Positions 43,632 to 53,202 of a DNA stretch of 64,000 bases are shown here, piece by piece. A program made the translations under genes and the position numbers. Every line of letters starts with the position of its first letter. The stretch's first letter is position 1. The DNA is from an uncultured Aquimarina sp. (GTDB lineage Bacteria; Bacteroidota; Bacteroidia; Flavobacteriales; Flavobacteriaceae): contig CANMLG010000006.1 of assembly GCA_947498765.1 (NCBI GenBank), forward strand, positions 62,001 through 126,000, written 5' to 3'. The notes under the pieces were generated by a model. The model saw only the letters and a list, made by a program, of their open reading frames with translations, made no database searches and had not been told where the DNA came from.

Positions 43632-44277
43632 ACTTGGTTACTTTAGGTATTCAACTATTATAAGTAAGCCCCTTATTATGTTGCATAAACAAGTTTTGTA
43701 CATGGATAAAGAGTAAAAATAATTCAATAAAAAGTACAAGAATTGTAAAGTCCAAAAGTAAATACTAATGAAGTTTTACACAATCATGTTTTTTTAAAAG
43801 TAATCTTTTTCCTACAATATAATAATGTAATATGTAGGAAATGTAGGAAAATTTACTAGCTATTAAGAGATGCTGGAGAAGCATAACTTTTGCTAAAATT
43901 AAGTTGTAATTTTTTGGTTAATTTTTTTTAAAAGTCTAGTAATTAGTTGTTTGTTTTTTTAAAACTGATGCTATTTGTGAAAAAAATATGATGATAGATT
44001 GGTTTGTTAATGATGTTTGATTGTACTTAATTTATTGGTATACTGATAGGTTTAAAAAAAGTAATAAAAAACTAATATTTTTTTTTAAATAGATTATTGA
44101 TTTAAAACCTTCGTTAAAGTACTGTTAATTTTAGCTTTTTGTAGCTAAAATACATGTCTTTTTTGATTGAAAAGACAAGAAAAAGACAAATGTGGTATAA
44201 AAAGAAACAATTTTAGGTTTATGATTAGCGTAAGTTTTGTAGTTATTCAAAATGTAATAATTATGAGAACTAAATTT
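43632..44277. other. intergenic region upstream of the giant repeat protein
   Basis: A 646-bp very AT-rich spacer with the leftward promoter of the repeat-protein operon at 43753-43784. The rest, up to the end of the AEC gene, contains only low-complexity A/T stretches and no ORF of coding character. Nothing else was recognised. Confidence 0.6.
43753..43784 (-). promoter_or_regulatory. probable promoter of the repeat-protein/PorP-SprF/OmpA operon
   Basis: On the minus strand TACTTTTG (43753-43760) with a TTG 21 bp upstream (complement of 43782-43784). It implies a leader of about 115 nt. Confidence 0.5.
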
Positions 44278-45177
44278 TCATAAAAAATAATACCATAAAA
44301 AGGTAGTTAAAAATGAAATTGGTATTCCAAAACTTAAAATCATATTACAAAGTTTAGGTTTTAACCCGAATTCAGTGGCTATAATTACTCCAGTAACCAT
44401 TGGAGCCATGGCAGCTTCAAGTACACTTACTTGAACAAATAACTTTTCAATGTTAAAAAACCAACTGCAGATTAATATTAGAAAGGGGGCTAATAATAGT
44501 TTGTAAAATAAAGCAGTACCTAGTAAAAATTGGTCAGCTTTCCAGTGTTTAAATTGCAATTGAAGTCCTACTGAAAATAAAGCCATAGGAACCATTGTGG
44601 AACTTAAGTTTTTTAAAACAGAATCAAAATTGTTTAAATCTATAAATATAGGAAGTATAAATGCCGCTATAAAGGCTAAAGTTGGGGGGAAACTAAAAAG
44701 TTTTTTTAAAAGTAAAGCAAAGCTAAAACTAGAAGTATTTCCAGAAGAAGCATAGGTGGCAGCAATAAGTCCCAGACTAGATAAGGTAATAAACCCTGCT
44801 TGATCACAAAGAATAGCCAATTGCAAGCCTTCTTTACCATAGTAAGCTTCTGTTAATGGAAAACCTAAAAATGATAAATTAGAAAAACCTACTGTAAGTA
44901 GTAGCCCTCCTTTAGTAGCCTTATCTAAAGGTTTAAATTTACCTATGAATTCAATAAATAAAAACGCTGCAAAAAAAATGGCTGGTGGCATTAATATTGG
45001 AAATAATAAATCTGAATTCCATACCATTTTTGGAATAAAACGTAAAGCAATAGCGGGTAGTGCTACGTATATAATCCAAAGGTTTATTATTTTATGGCTG
45101 TCTTTAGGAAGTGTTTTGAGTCTATTCAACAATACTCCCGAAAGTATTGAAATAGCAATGATGATAAAGTTTGACAT
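44278..45177 (-). CDS. AEC-family membrane transporter (auxin-efflux-carrier-like)
   Basis: A 299-residue integral membrane protein with about ten hydrophobic segments in two five-helix halves, as in AEC/bile-acid-type transporters. Typical features are LLNRL and YVALPAIALRF in the N-terminal half, FSNLSFLGFPLTEAYYG, and a C-terminal LEAAMAPMVTGVIIATEFGL. AEC proteins export or import organic anions such as malate; the substrate cannot be read from sequence. It lies 16 bp downstream of the UvrD-type helicase gene on the same strand, probably co-transcribed but functionally unrelated. Confidence 0.85.
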   Translation of the reverse strand: MSNFIIIAISILSGVLLNRLKTLPKDSHKIINLWIIYVALPAIALRFIPKMVWNSDLLFPILMPPAIFFAAFLFIEFIGKFKPLDKATKGGLLLTVGFSNLSFLGFPLTEAYYGKEGLQLAILCDQAGFITLSSLGLIAATYASSGNTSSFSFALLLKKLFSFPPTLAFIAAFILPIFIDLNNFDSVLKNLSSTMVPMALFSVGLQLQFKHWKADQFLLGTALFYKLLLAPFLILICSWFFNIEKLFVQVSVLEAAMAPMVTGVIIATEFGLKPKLCNMILSFGIPISFLTTFLWYYFL

Positions 45178-45193
45178 TAAGTATACATTTTTA

Positions 45194-47518
45194 CTATAAC
45201 ACCTTCAATTTAGCAAAGCGAAGTAGTAACTTTTTGATACCTCCTTGGGTAAATTTAATTTCTGCCTTTTTGTCTTGCCCGTTTCCTTCAATATTTAAAA
45301 TTTGACCGATTCCAAAGCGCATATGTTCTACACGTGTGCCTGGAACTAATTTGTTTATTGTTTCAGAATCTATTTTTTGAGATTCGGTACTTATTGGACG
45401 TAGTTTACGTAATTTTTGTAATTGATCATCCGTGGGTTTGTGCGATGGAGGTGGAGTGCTAGCTACAGGTTTGGTTTGGCGTAGTTTACTTTTGTCCACT
45501 TCGCCAAAAATATCAGTATTAATTAATGATTTGTATCGGTAACTATCAATAGGAGTTAGGTTTTCGATGTATTTATCATTAATTTCTTCAATAAAACGGC
45601 TAGGTTCGGCATCTATTAATTTCCCCCAACGATAACGCGAAAGCGTGTAGGTTAGATAAGCTTGTTTTTCAGCTCTTGTTAGTGCTACATAAAATAAACG
45701 ACGTTCTTCTTCTAATTCGCTTCGCGTATTCATACTCATTCCAGAAGGAAATAAATCTTCTTCCATACCTACAATATATACGTATGGAAATTCAAGTCCT
45801 TTAGCTAAGTGTATGGTCATTAAAGCTACTCGATCTTCGTCATCCACCTCTTTGTCCATATCGGTTGCCAGAGCTACATCTTCTAAAAATTCCGCAAGTG
45901 ATCCAGTGGCTTCATCGATTTCCTTTTGTCCTTCAACAAAGTCACGCATACCATTTAAAAGTTCTTCCACATTCTCAATACGGGCAATACCCTCGGGTGT
46001 GGCATCTTTTTTAAATTCTTGTACCAATCCTGTTTTTTTAGTTACTTCCTCCGCAAGGGTAAAAGCATCCGCAGTTTGGTTGGTTACTTGAAAACTTTTA
46101 ATCATATTGACAAAGTTTTGAAGCTTTGTTTTGGTACCGGAGTTAATTTTTAATTCAGGTATTCGGTCAATACCTTCCATTACTTGAAAAATAGCACATT
46201 TATAATGATTTGCGGCTAATACAAGTTTATCAATGGTAGTAGCTCCAATACCACGTGCGGGGTAATTGATAACACGTTTTAAGGCTTCTTCATCTTTGGG
46301 ATTGGTAATTAAGCGCAGGTAAGCTAGTACATCTTTAATTTCCTTACGTTGATAAAATGAAAGACCGCCATAAATACGGTATTTAATACCCCGTTTACGT
46401 AAGGCATCTTCCATAGCACGTGATTGGGCATTAGTACGATATAAAATAGCAAAATCCGAAGCTTTGCGCTGCTCTGTCATTTGATTTTCAAAAATGGAAC
46501 TGGCTACATAACGTCCTTCATCCCCATCGGTTGGTAATCTATTTACAATAATTTTAGGACCATCATCATTAGCTGTCCAAACAATTTTGTCTAGTTTGGT
46601 TTTATTATGATCTATGATAGAGTTAGCTGCTTCAACAATATTTCGGGTAGAGCGGTAATTTTGCTCTAATCGGTATGTTTTTACATTGTCATAATCTTTT
46701 TCAAAGTTTAAGATATTGTTAATGTTAGCTCCTCTAAAGGCATAAATACTTTGGGCATCATCACCAACCACACATATGTTTTGAAAACGATCGGCAAGCG
46801 CTTTTACAATTAGATATTGCGAGTGGTTCGTGTCCTGGTACTCATCAACCAAAATATATTTAAATCGATTTTGATACTTGGCAAGCACTTCCGGGAAACG
46901 ATTTAATAATTCATTGGTACGCAGCAGTAAATCATCAAAATCCATAGCTCCAGCCTTAAAACAACGATCCACATAATGTTGATAAATTTCACCAATACGT
47001 GGTTTTTTCGCCATAGCATCGGCTTCCATCAATTCAGGATTATTAAAATAGGCTTTAACTGTAATCAAGCTATTTTTAAAAGAAGATATGCGACTGTGTA
47101 CCTGTTTGTATTTATAAATGTCTTTATCTAAAGCCATTTCTTTAATAATACTCGAAATTAAGCGCTGCGAATCTTGAGAATCATATATAGTAAAATTGGA
47201 GGGGTAGCCTAGCTTATCAGCTTCAAAACGTAAAATTTTAGCAAAAATGGAGTGGAAAGTACCCATCCAAAGGTTTTTTGCTTCGCTATTACCAACAATT
47301 TGAGCAATACGCTGCTTCATTTCTCGTGCGGCCTTGTTGGTAAAGGTTAGTGATAAAATATTAAAGGGATCAACGCCTTTATGCATTAAATAGGCAATAC
47401 GGTAGGTTAGTACACGTGTTTTTCCAGAGCCTGCTCCGGCAATTACCATTAATGCCCCTTCGGTATGGATTGTAGGTGCTAGTTGGGCTTCGTTGAGTTG
47501 ACTTAAATATTCTTCCAA
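45194..47518 (-). CDS. UvrD/PcrA-type ATP-dependent DNA helicase
   Basis: A 774-residue superfamily 1A helicase. Motifs: Q-motif LNEAQLAPTIH, Walker A VIAGAGSGKTRVL, Ia LSLTFTNKAAREMKQRI, II YILVDEYQDTN, III VVGDDAQSIYAFRGA, IV LYRTNAQSRAMED, V TIHLAKGLEFPYVYIVG and VI LFYVALTRAEKQAYL. The C-terminal tail (VPGTRVEHMRFGIGQILNIEG...KLKVL) matches the Tudor-like RNA-polymerase-binding region of PcrA/UvrD, typical of this subfamily. It acts in nucleotide-excision and mismatch repair and in clearing replication-transcription conflicts. Full length with no missing motif. Confidence 0.93.
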   Translation of the reverse strand: MEEYLSQLNEAQLAPTIHTEGALMVIAGAGSGKTRVLTYRIAYLMHKGVDPFNILSLTFTNKAAREMKQRIAQIVGNSEAKNLWMGTFHSIFAKILRFEADKLGYPSNFTIYDSQDSQRLISSIIKEMALDKDIYKYKQVHSRISSFKNSLITVKAYFNNPELMEADAMAKKPRIGEIYQHYVDRCFKAGAMDFDDLLLRTNELLNRFPEVLAKYQNRFKYILVDEYQDTNHSQYLIVKALADRFQNICVVGDDAQSIYAFRGANINNILNFEKDYDNVKTYRLEQNYRSTRNIVEAANSIIDHNKTKLDKIVWTANDDGPKIIVNRLPTDGDEGRYVASSIFENQMTEQRKASDFAILYRTNAQSRAMEDALRKRGIKYRIYGGLSFYQRKEIKDVLAYLRLITNPKDEEALKRVINYPARGIGATTIDKLVLAANHYKCAIFQVMEGIDRIPELKINSGTKTKLQNFVNMIKSFQVTNQTADAFTLAEEVTKKTGLVQEFKKDATPEGIARIENVEELLNGMRDFVEGQKEIDEATGSLAEFLEDVALATDMDKEVDDEDRVALMTIHLAKGLEFPYVYIVGMEEDLFPSGMSMNTRSELEEERRLFYVALTRAEKQAYLTYTLSRYRWGKLIDAEPSRFIEEINDKYIENLTPIDSYRYKSLINTDIFGEVDKSKLRQTKPVASTPPPSHKPTDDQLQKLRKLRPISTESQKIDSETINKLVPGTRVEHMRFGIGQILNIEGNGQDKKAEIKFTQGGIKKLLLRFAKLKVL

Positions 47519-47950
47519 AACGCTCTTTTTTTAGGGGAATAAAATTACTGATTCTGTATGGAATTTGAACTTATTGTTAAGTTTTAATTTTAAACAAAAG
47601 TGGTTAAATGCATAAATCATGTTTTATTTTGGATGCAGTTAGTTTTTCAGTTTTATTACAATACAGTCAATTAAATATAGTTTAGAAGAAGATTTAGTGT
47701 TAGTGTAGGTATACTTAGTGTAATTTGTAAGGAGGACTACTGATAAGATCTGTAAAAGACCACATATTCAAATGTAAAATGAGGTTTTTGATTGAATGTT
47801 GTTTTTTAATGTGTTGTATTTTAGTTTCTTATGATTAAAAAAAATCTCTTCTAAAAGTGAGTATAATCGTACTTTTTGAATAAGATAGAGGACTAAAAGA
47901 TTTTTATTTTGGTGGCAACTAAAACTTAACGATATAATAACTAACTAATT
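47519..47950. other. intergenic region upstream of the GH16 gene
   Basis: A 432-bp AT-rich spacer between divergent genes, likely to hold both promoters. No exact -7 match was found near the GH16 start; TATTTTGG close to 47906 is a weak candidate. Three TTAGTGT heptamers lie at 47694-47721. No ORF was found. Confidence 0.5.
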
Positions 47951-49909
47951 ATGAAATTAAAAAAAATAGTTGCATTTGCTCTAATGTCAAGTGGTATGTT
48001 ACTTCAGGCTCAAGATTGGAAGAATATTCCTGTGCCAGCAAACCCTGGACAAGGAAATGTGTGGGAATTACAGGATAAGTATTCTGATGACTTTAATTAC
48101 AATGGGAAAAATGCAAAATTTAGAAAAAATTGGAAAGATGCCTATTTTCATAATTGGACAGGACCAGGATTAACTCAATGGCAATCGAACCATTCTGATG
48201 TTTCCGGAGGTAATTTAATAATTAGCGCATCGCGTCATGGAGCAAATCGAGTTAATTGTGGGGTAGTTACTTCAAAAACTAAGGTGATTTATCCTATTTA
48301 CATGGAAGCAAGAGTAAAGGCAAGTAATTTGGAGCTTTCATCAAATTTTTGGATGCTTAGTGAAGATGATAAAAGAGAAATTGATGTATTAGAAGTTTAT
48401 GGAGGAGCTAGAGATGTATGGTTTGCACAACGTATGTCTACAAATTTCCATGTGTTTGAAAGAGGTGCTGGAAACCGAATTTCTTCGGATTACAATGATC
48501 AAAATCATGTTACTTTACCCAACAATGAACCTTGGAGAAATAAATTCCACACTTTTGGAGTGTATTGGAAAAGTCCATCAGAAATATATTTTTATATAGA
48601 CGGTAAACAAACAAAAAACGGTTCGTGGGAGCAATCTAACATGTTTGATAAGGATTATACCAAAAGAACGTTAGATAAGAGTAAATCCAATATGGATAGA
48701 CCCGTTTTTATGATTATTGACACCGAAGATCATAGCTGGAGGTCTGCACAAGGAATTGTTGCTACCGATGCCGATTTAAAAAATCCAAATAAAAATAAAA
48801 TGTTAGTGGATTGGGTACGTACATACAAGCCAGTAAAGAGAGGAAATGTAGATCCACCAGTTGTTGTTAATCCTACCCCAAAACCAGCACCTAGCCAAAA
48901 TAATAAGCCAGTAGTAAACTTTACTGCTCCAGCAAATAATAGTGAATATACTGTTGGGAAAAATGTTAATGTTAAAATCAATGCCACTGATGCTGATGGA
49001 GTAGCTAATGTAAAATTGTATTTGAATAACAAATTCATTCGTCAGGAAAATATAGTACCTTACACTTGGGGAGCAACAAATAACGATGCCGCTTTAATGA
49101 ATATGAAAGCAGGTAATTACACACTTAAAGCTGTAGCAACTGATAAAAAAGGAGCTACTAAAGAAACAACTATCCGCATAAATATCAAAAACGGAAATGC
49201 TAAACCAACTACTCCAGTTGATGCCAATCAGTTAATTTCAAATGGACTATATAGTATTCAAAATCCTTTTGATGATCAAGCAGTTTTGGCACGAGATTTA
49301 GATGATTACAATGCACAAATGATTGATACAGGTGAATATACAGATCAACAATGGATATTTGCTCATTTAGGCAATAACGTGTATACTATAAAAAATAGTA
49401 GAAATAATCGTTATTTAGAAGTGCCTTATGGGAAATGTGGAAATGGAGAAAATGTAGGTACATGGACAGGGGCAAAAAGTAACCATCAAAAATGGAAAAT
49501 TCAGAAAAATGGATCATATTATGCATTATTACCATTGCATTGTACAGCGCAAGCTTTGGATAGAGCAGGTGGTGAGTTTGATGCTAACTTAATTACTTGG
49601 ACATTTAATCCGTCCAATAATAACCAAAAATGGAAAATTGAAGGAACTTCAAAAGGCTTAAAAGTTTTAGGAGATGTTACCACAACACTTGAAATTTATC
49701 CAAATCCAGTACAGATAGAAGAGTCGGTAACTTTATCTGGAATAACATTGGGACAAGCAGTAGTTGTTTATAATGTAGTAGGTCAAATAGTAAAAACTAT
49801 TTCAAAAACCGATGTAACAACTCAGGTATTAGATTTAGAAGGTTTAACTGCTGGAATGTATTTTGTTAAAGTAGGAAATAGTGCTGCAGCAAAATTGATT
49901 ATTGAATAG
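47951..49909 (+). CDS. secreted GH16 beta-agarase-like enzyme with Ig-like, ricin-like and T9SS domains
   Basis: 652 residues. Signal peptide (1-20). GH16 catalytic domain (about 22-300) with the retaining active site REIDVLEVYGG (nucleophile Glu143, Asp145, acid/base Glu148) and agarase-like blocks NWTGPGLTQWQ, WRNKFHTFGVYWKSP, TEDHSWRSAQG and VDWVRTYKPV. A proline-rich linker comes next, then an Ig-like domain (about 320-415), a ricin/CBM13-like trefoil (about 425-565) and a T9SS type A tail (LEIYPNPVQIEE...AKLIIE). The blocks are closest, as I recall them, to Zobellia beta-agarases. Porphyranase activity is not excluded. The enzyme is probably secreted to depolymerise agar, complementing GH86. 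Confidence 0.88.
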   Translation: MKLKKIVAFALMSSGMLLQAQDWKNIPVPANPGQGNVWELQDKYSDDFNYNGKNAKFRKNWKDAYFHNWTGPGLTQWQSNHSDVSGGNLIISASRHGANRVNCGVVTSKTKVIYPIYMEARVKASNLELSSNFWMLSEDDKREIDVLEVYGGARDVWFAQRMSTNFHVFERGAGNRISSDYNDQNHVTLPNNEPWRNKFHTFGVYWKSPSEIYFYIDGKQTKNGSWEQSNMFDKDYTKRTLDKSKSNMDRPVFMIIDTEDHSWRSAQGIVATDADLKNPNKNKMLVDWVRTYKPVKRGNVDPPVVVNPTPKPAPSQNNKPVVNFTAPANNSEYTVGKNVNVKINATDADGVANVKLYLNNKFIRQENIVPYTWGATNNDAALMNMKAGNYTLKAVATDKKGATKETTIRINIKNGNAKPTTPVDANQLISNGLYSIQNPFDDQAVLARDLDDYNAQMIDTGEYTDQQWIFAHLGNNVYTIKNSRNNRYLEVPYGKCGNGENVGTWTGAKSNHQKWKIQKNGSYYALLPLHCTAQALDRAGGEFDANLITWTFNPSNNNQKWKIEGTSKGLKVLGDVTTTLEIYPNPVQIEESVTLSGITLGQAVVVYNVVGQIVKTISKTDVTTQVLDLEGLTAGMYFVKVGNSAAAKLIIE

Positions 49910-49933
49910 TTTTATAATTTAATATACGTATTT

Positions 49934-49970
49934 AAAAGACCATTTGAGTTAGCTTGAATGGTCTTTTTTT
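49934..49970 (+). terminator. intrinsic terminator of the GH16 gene
   Basis: AAAAGACCATT (49934-49944) pairs with AATGGTCTTTT (49957-49967), followed by T residues. Confidence 0.8.
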
Positions 49971-50043
49971 ATATTCACTTTCAAAATAAATTTCTTTTTT
50001 CTGTAAAGAAAACTAACTTTAGCTAGACAAAACAAATAAACAA

Positions 50044-51627
50044 ATGATTGAATTTATAGGAAGCATTGCTTGGTGGGTTTGGATTTTAATAGGAGTTGGA
50101 GTAGTAGCTATTCGCGATGTATTTTTTAATAAAAGACATACCATTACACATAATTTCCCAGTAGTAGGTCATTTTAGGTATATGCTGGAAAGTATTGGTC
50201 CTGAATTACGCCAGTATATCGTAGCAAATAATAGAGAAGAACTTCCTTTTAATAGAACAGAGCGAGGTTGGATTTATGCTTCTTCAAAAAATGAAAATAA
50301 CTATGAGGGCTTTGGGACCGATCAAGATATTTATGGACCACAATATATTTTTATTAAAAATGCCATGTTCCCTTATAAAGTAAAAAAGAAACATGCCAAT
50401 GCTTTAGATCCATACTTTTTGCCTTGTGCTAAAATAATGGGAAGTTACAATAATAGGCGTCGTCCGTTTAGGCCAGCATCCATCATAAATGTATCGGCCA
50501 TGAGTTTTGGTTCACTTTCTGCAAAAGCAGTAGAATCATTAAATAAAGGTTGTAAGTTGTCCTATGCATATCACAATACAGGTGAGGGAGGCTTATCGCC
50601 TTATCATCAAAAGGGAGGAGATGTAGTTTTTCATATTGGAACAGGTTATTTTGGTGTACGGGATAATGAAGGAAACTTTTCTATGGAAATGTTAAAAAAC
50701 TTAGTAGAAGCAAATCCAAGTATCAGGGCTATAGAAGTAAAATTATCACAAGGTGCTAAACCTGGAAAAGGAGGGGTACTACCAGGTTCTAAGATAACAA
50801 AAGAAATTGCCGAAATAAGAAACGTAAAAGTAGGTGAAGATGTGTTATCGCCAGCTTATCATACGGCATTTTCAAACGTGCCAGAATTAATTAATTTTAT
50901 TGAAGAAATTGCCATACAAACCGGATTACCTGTAGGAATAAAAGCAGCCATTGGAAAGATGGATCAATGGAAAGAGTTGGTGAACGAAATGAAAGTCCAA
51001 AGTAAAGGACCTGATTTTATTACTGTTGATGGGGGAGAAGGAGGTACCGGAGCGGCACCACCAAGTTTTGCAGATCATGTAGCCTTACCTTGGGTGTATG
51101 GGTTTAGCGAAGTATATAAATTGTTTTCAGAAGCCAATATAACGGACAGAGTAGTATTTTGTGCTAGTGGTAAATTAGGTTTTCCAGCCCGAGCAGCTAT
51201 GGCATTTGCTATGGGAGTGGATTGTATAAATGTAGCCCGAGAGGCTATGTTAAGCGTGGGATGCATCCAAGCACAAGTATGTCATACCAATAGGTGTCCG
51301 AGTGGGGTGGCCACTCAAAATAAATGGTTACAAGCAGGTATTGATGTTACCGATAAAGCCGAGCGTGTAAAATATTATTTTAAAAATTTTAATAAAGAAT
51401 TATTAGAAATCACGCATGCTTGCGGTTATGAGCACCCAGCTCAATTTACTATGGATGATATTAATATAAGTCAAGGGGATAACAATAAAACAACAAGTTT
51501 AGCCCGAAATTATGGATATCATAAAAAACCTGTGCCTTTTAATGGTTTTGCGGAGTTGGTTACTTGCCCTAGTTTAGGAGGGAATTATTGTAATGAAAGG
51601 GTGGATGAAACCAATGTAAGATATTAA
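50044..51627 (+). CDS. FMN-binding glutamate-synthase-like protein
   Basis: A 527-residue protein with one N-terminal membrane helix (about 8-25) and a GltB-type FMN/TIM-barrel domain (about 130-480): INVSAMSFGSLSAKAVESL, GEGGLSPYHQKGGDVVF, VKLSQGAKPGKGG, TVDGGEGGTGAAPPSFADH, and the 3Fe-4S-type cluster CIQAQVCHTNRCPSGVATQ. It lacks the N-terminal glutaminase of true GltB, so it is a relative of unknown substrate. It is co-directional with the VOC gene 23 bp downstream. A membrane-tethered flavin oxidoreductase is the safest description. Confidence 0.85.
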   Translation: MIEFIGSIAWWVWILIGVGVVAIRDVFFNKRHTITHNFPVVGHFRYMLESIGPELRQYIVANNREELPFNRTERGWIYASSKNENNYEGFGTDQDIYGPQYIFIKNAMFPYKVKKKHANALDPYFLPCAKIMGSYNNRRRPFRPASIINVSAMSFGSLSAKAVESLNKGCKLSYAYHNTGEGGLSPYHQKGGDVVFHIGTGYFGVRDNEGNFSMEMLKNLVEANPSIRAIEVKLSQGAKPGKGGVLPGSKITKEIAEIRNVKVGEDVLSPAYHTAFSNVPELINFIEEIAIQTGLPVGIKAAIGKMDQWKELVNEMKVQSKGPDFITVDGGEGGTGAAPPSFADHVALPWVYGFSEVYKLFSEANITDRVVFCASGKLGFPARAAMAFAMGVDCINVAREAMLSVGCIQAQVCHTNRCPSGVATQNKWLQAGIDVTDKAERVKYYFKNFNKELLEITHACGYEHPAQFTMDDINISQGDNNKTTSLARNYGYHKKPVPFNGFAELVTCPSLGGNYCNERVDETNVRY

Positions 51628-51650
51628 AGTTTGTTATAATTTTTTTGCGG

Positions 51651-52343
51651 ATGAAAATAAGAGCACTGACTTTATTTACAAATAAGCTGGAGGAAGAAAA
51701 AGAATTTTATACTCAAAAAATAGGCTTTAATTTATTAAAAGAAGCTAAAAATCAATTTACAATAATTGTTGGTTGGACCGAATTAACTTTTGTTTCAAGT
51801 AAACTAGCATATACATATCATTATTGTTTTTTAATCCCTTCAAATAAATTGGTTGAAGCAGTAGCTTGGCTAGAAAAAAGAACAAATATTATTCCTATTA
51901 CCTCTAATAAAAAAACAAATAAGTTTAAGGACTGGAATGCTGAATCTATTTATTTTTATGATGCCAGTGGTAATGTAGTAGAGTGTATTGTACGTTATGA
52001 TTTAGATAATGACACAGGTCAAAGTTTTGGTGTAGACCAATTACTTTGTATAAACGAAATAGGCTTGGCCACTAATGATATTAAAAAAACAAACACCCAG
52101 TTAGAAAAAAGTTTAGGAACCAGTTTTTATAAAGGTGATGTAGAAAGATTCGGAGCCCATGGAAACCTTGAAGGCCTATTTTTACTACCCAATTATAAGG
52201 TAAAAACAACATGGTTTCCTACCAATACGGTATTAAAGCCTCAATCTTTTACTGGAGTTGTGGAAACTTACATAGGGAAGTTTTTAGTAACTTATGATAA
52301 AGAAAAACTAAAAATTGAAAAGGTATTATTGCCAAATGAATAA
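51651..52343 (+). CDS. VOC-superfamily (glyoxalase-like) protein
   Basis: 230 residues from the ATG at 51651; a TTG at 51645 is possible. Two betaalphabetabetabeta modules are visible: residues 1-115 (FTNKLEEEKEFYTQKIGFNLL, then FYDASGNVVECIVRYD) and 125-230 (EIGLATNDIKKTNTQLEKSL). This is the vicinal-oxygen-chelate fold, and the Glu in VVECIV fits a metal ligand. It is located right behind the FMN-binding gene and may form an operon with it. The substrate is unknown. Confidence 0.75.
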   Translation: MKIRALTLFTNKLEEEKEFYTQKIGFNLLKEAKNQFTIIVGWTELTFVSSKLAYTYHYCFLIPSNKLVEAVAWLEKRTNIIPITSNKKTNKFKDWNAESIYFYDASGNVVECIVRYDLDNDTGQSFGVDQLLCINEIGLATNDIKKTNTQLEKSLGTSFYKGDVERFGAHGNLEGLFLLPNYKVKTTWFPTNTVLKPQSFTGVVETYIGKFLVTYDKEKLKIEKVLLPNE

Positions 52344-52403
52344 TATGGGTGCTGTAGTAAAAATTAAAAGGTAGTTAGCCTTATTTTATTAAAAGCTTAG
52401 ATT

Positions 52404-52436
52404 TATATTTGTGTTCTATACGTTTCAATAATTTTG
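52404..52436 (+). promoter_or_regulatory. two -7-like elements upstream of the 52450 gene
   Basis: TATATTTG (52404-52411) and TAATTTTG (52429-52436) both fit TAnnTTTG. Either could serve the ATG at 52450, the second only with a very short leader. Confidence 0.4.
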
Positions 52437-52449
52437 GTAAAAAAATAAA

Positions 52450-52968
52450 ATGAAAATAGATATTTATACGGTTATTTTAGTAGTACTTCCCACATTAGTA
52501 ATTGCTTTGGTGAGTTATTTTTCAATACAAGCAATGCTTAAAAAAGAATTGTTAAAACAGAAATACAATTTACTTAAAAGCAACCAAAAGGAAATCTTGC
52601 CATTAAAGTTGCAAGCCTATGAGCGTTTTACATTGCTTTTAGATCGTATTAGTTTGGATAAATTGTTGGTAAGGGTTTCTCCTAGTGGAGAAGATAAAAA
52701 TGCGTATAAAAATTTATTAATAGCTACTATTGATCAGGAGTTTGAACATAATTTGACGCAACAAATTTATATTTCAGACGAATGTTGGAAAACGATTCTT
52801 ACCGCAAAGAACACGATGATTTCTCAATTACACAGCTTATCAGTAAAAGACGGTGTTTCAAATGCAACAGATTATAGAAATGAAGGCATAGCACAATTTC
52901 CATCTAGTGAAAGTGCTACAAATGTAGCTCAAGCTTATGTGAGGAGCGAGGTAAGTTTGTTGTTTTAA
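52450..52968 (+). CDS. single-pass membrane protein of unknown function
   Basis: 172 residues. An N-terminal helix (about 8-30, VILVVLPTLVIALVSYFSIQA) is followed by a basic KKELLKQKYNLLKSNQKE stretch and then a soluble helical domain. PLKLQAYERFTLLLDRIS and IDQEFEHNLTQQIYISDECW are the most marked segments, and they recur in a family I recall as widespread in Bacteroidetes. It has no enzymatic motif. It is preceded by two promoter-like motifs and is probably monocistronic. Function is unknown. Confidence 0.7.
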   Translation: MKIDIYTVILVVLPTLVIALVSYFSIQAMLKKELLKQKYNLLKSNQKEILPLKLQAYERFTLLLDRISLDKLLVRVSPSGEDKNAYKNLLIATIDQEFEHNLTQQIYISDECWKTILTAKNTMISQLHSLSVKDGVSNATDYRNEGIAQFPSSESATNVAQAYVRSEVSLLF

Positions 52969-53202
52969 TTAGTTATTAAACATTTTTTTAATTAATTAAG
53001 GTTGTAAAAGGTTGATTTTAAAAGTTTTAATCTGTGGTTAAATATCAAATTTGCGCTTATGAAAAGTATTTACTTGTGCTAGGCTAGCAGTGTAATGTGC
53101 TTTTAGGCGTTTGTATTTCTGTGTAATTTTCTGTAATATGGATGTTGGAACGATGTTATTTTAAAAAATAATATTTATCGAGAAACAACACTTTTATAAA
53201 GA

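Noticed and set aside
44337..44352. TTTTAACCCGAATTCAG, resembling the ends of the inverted-repeat element
   Set aside because: It lies inside the AEC transporter coding region, shares only the first bases and has no matching second end nearby.
47694..47721. Three TTAGTGT heptamers upstream of the GH16 gene
   Set aside because: Uneven spacing in an AT-rich region. Chance occurrence is likely and no regulatory logic could be supported.
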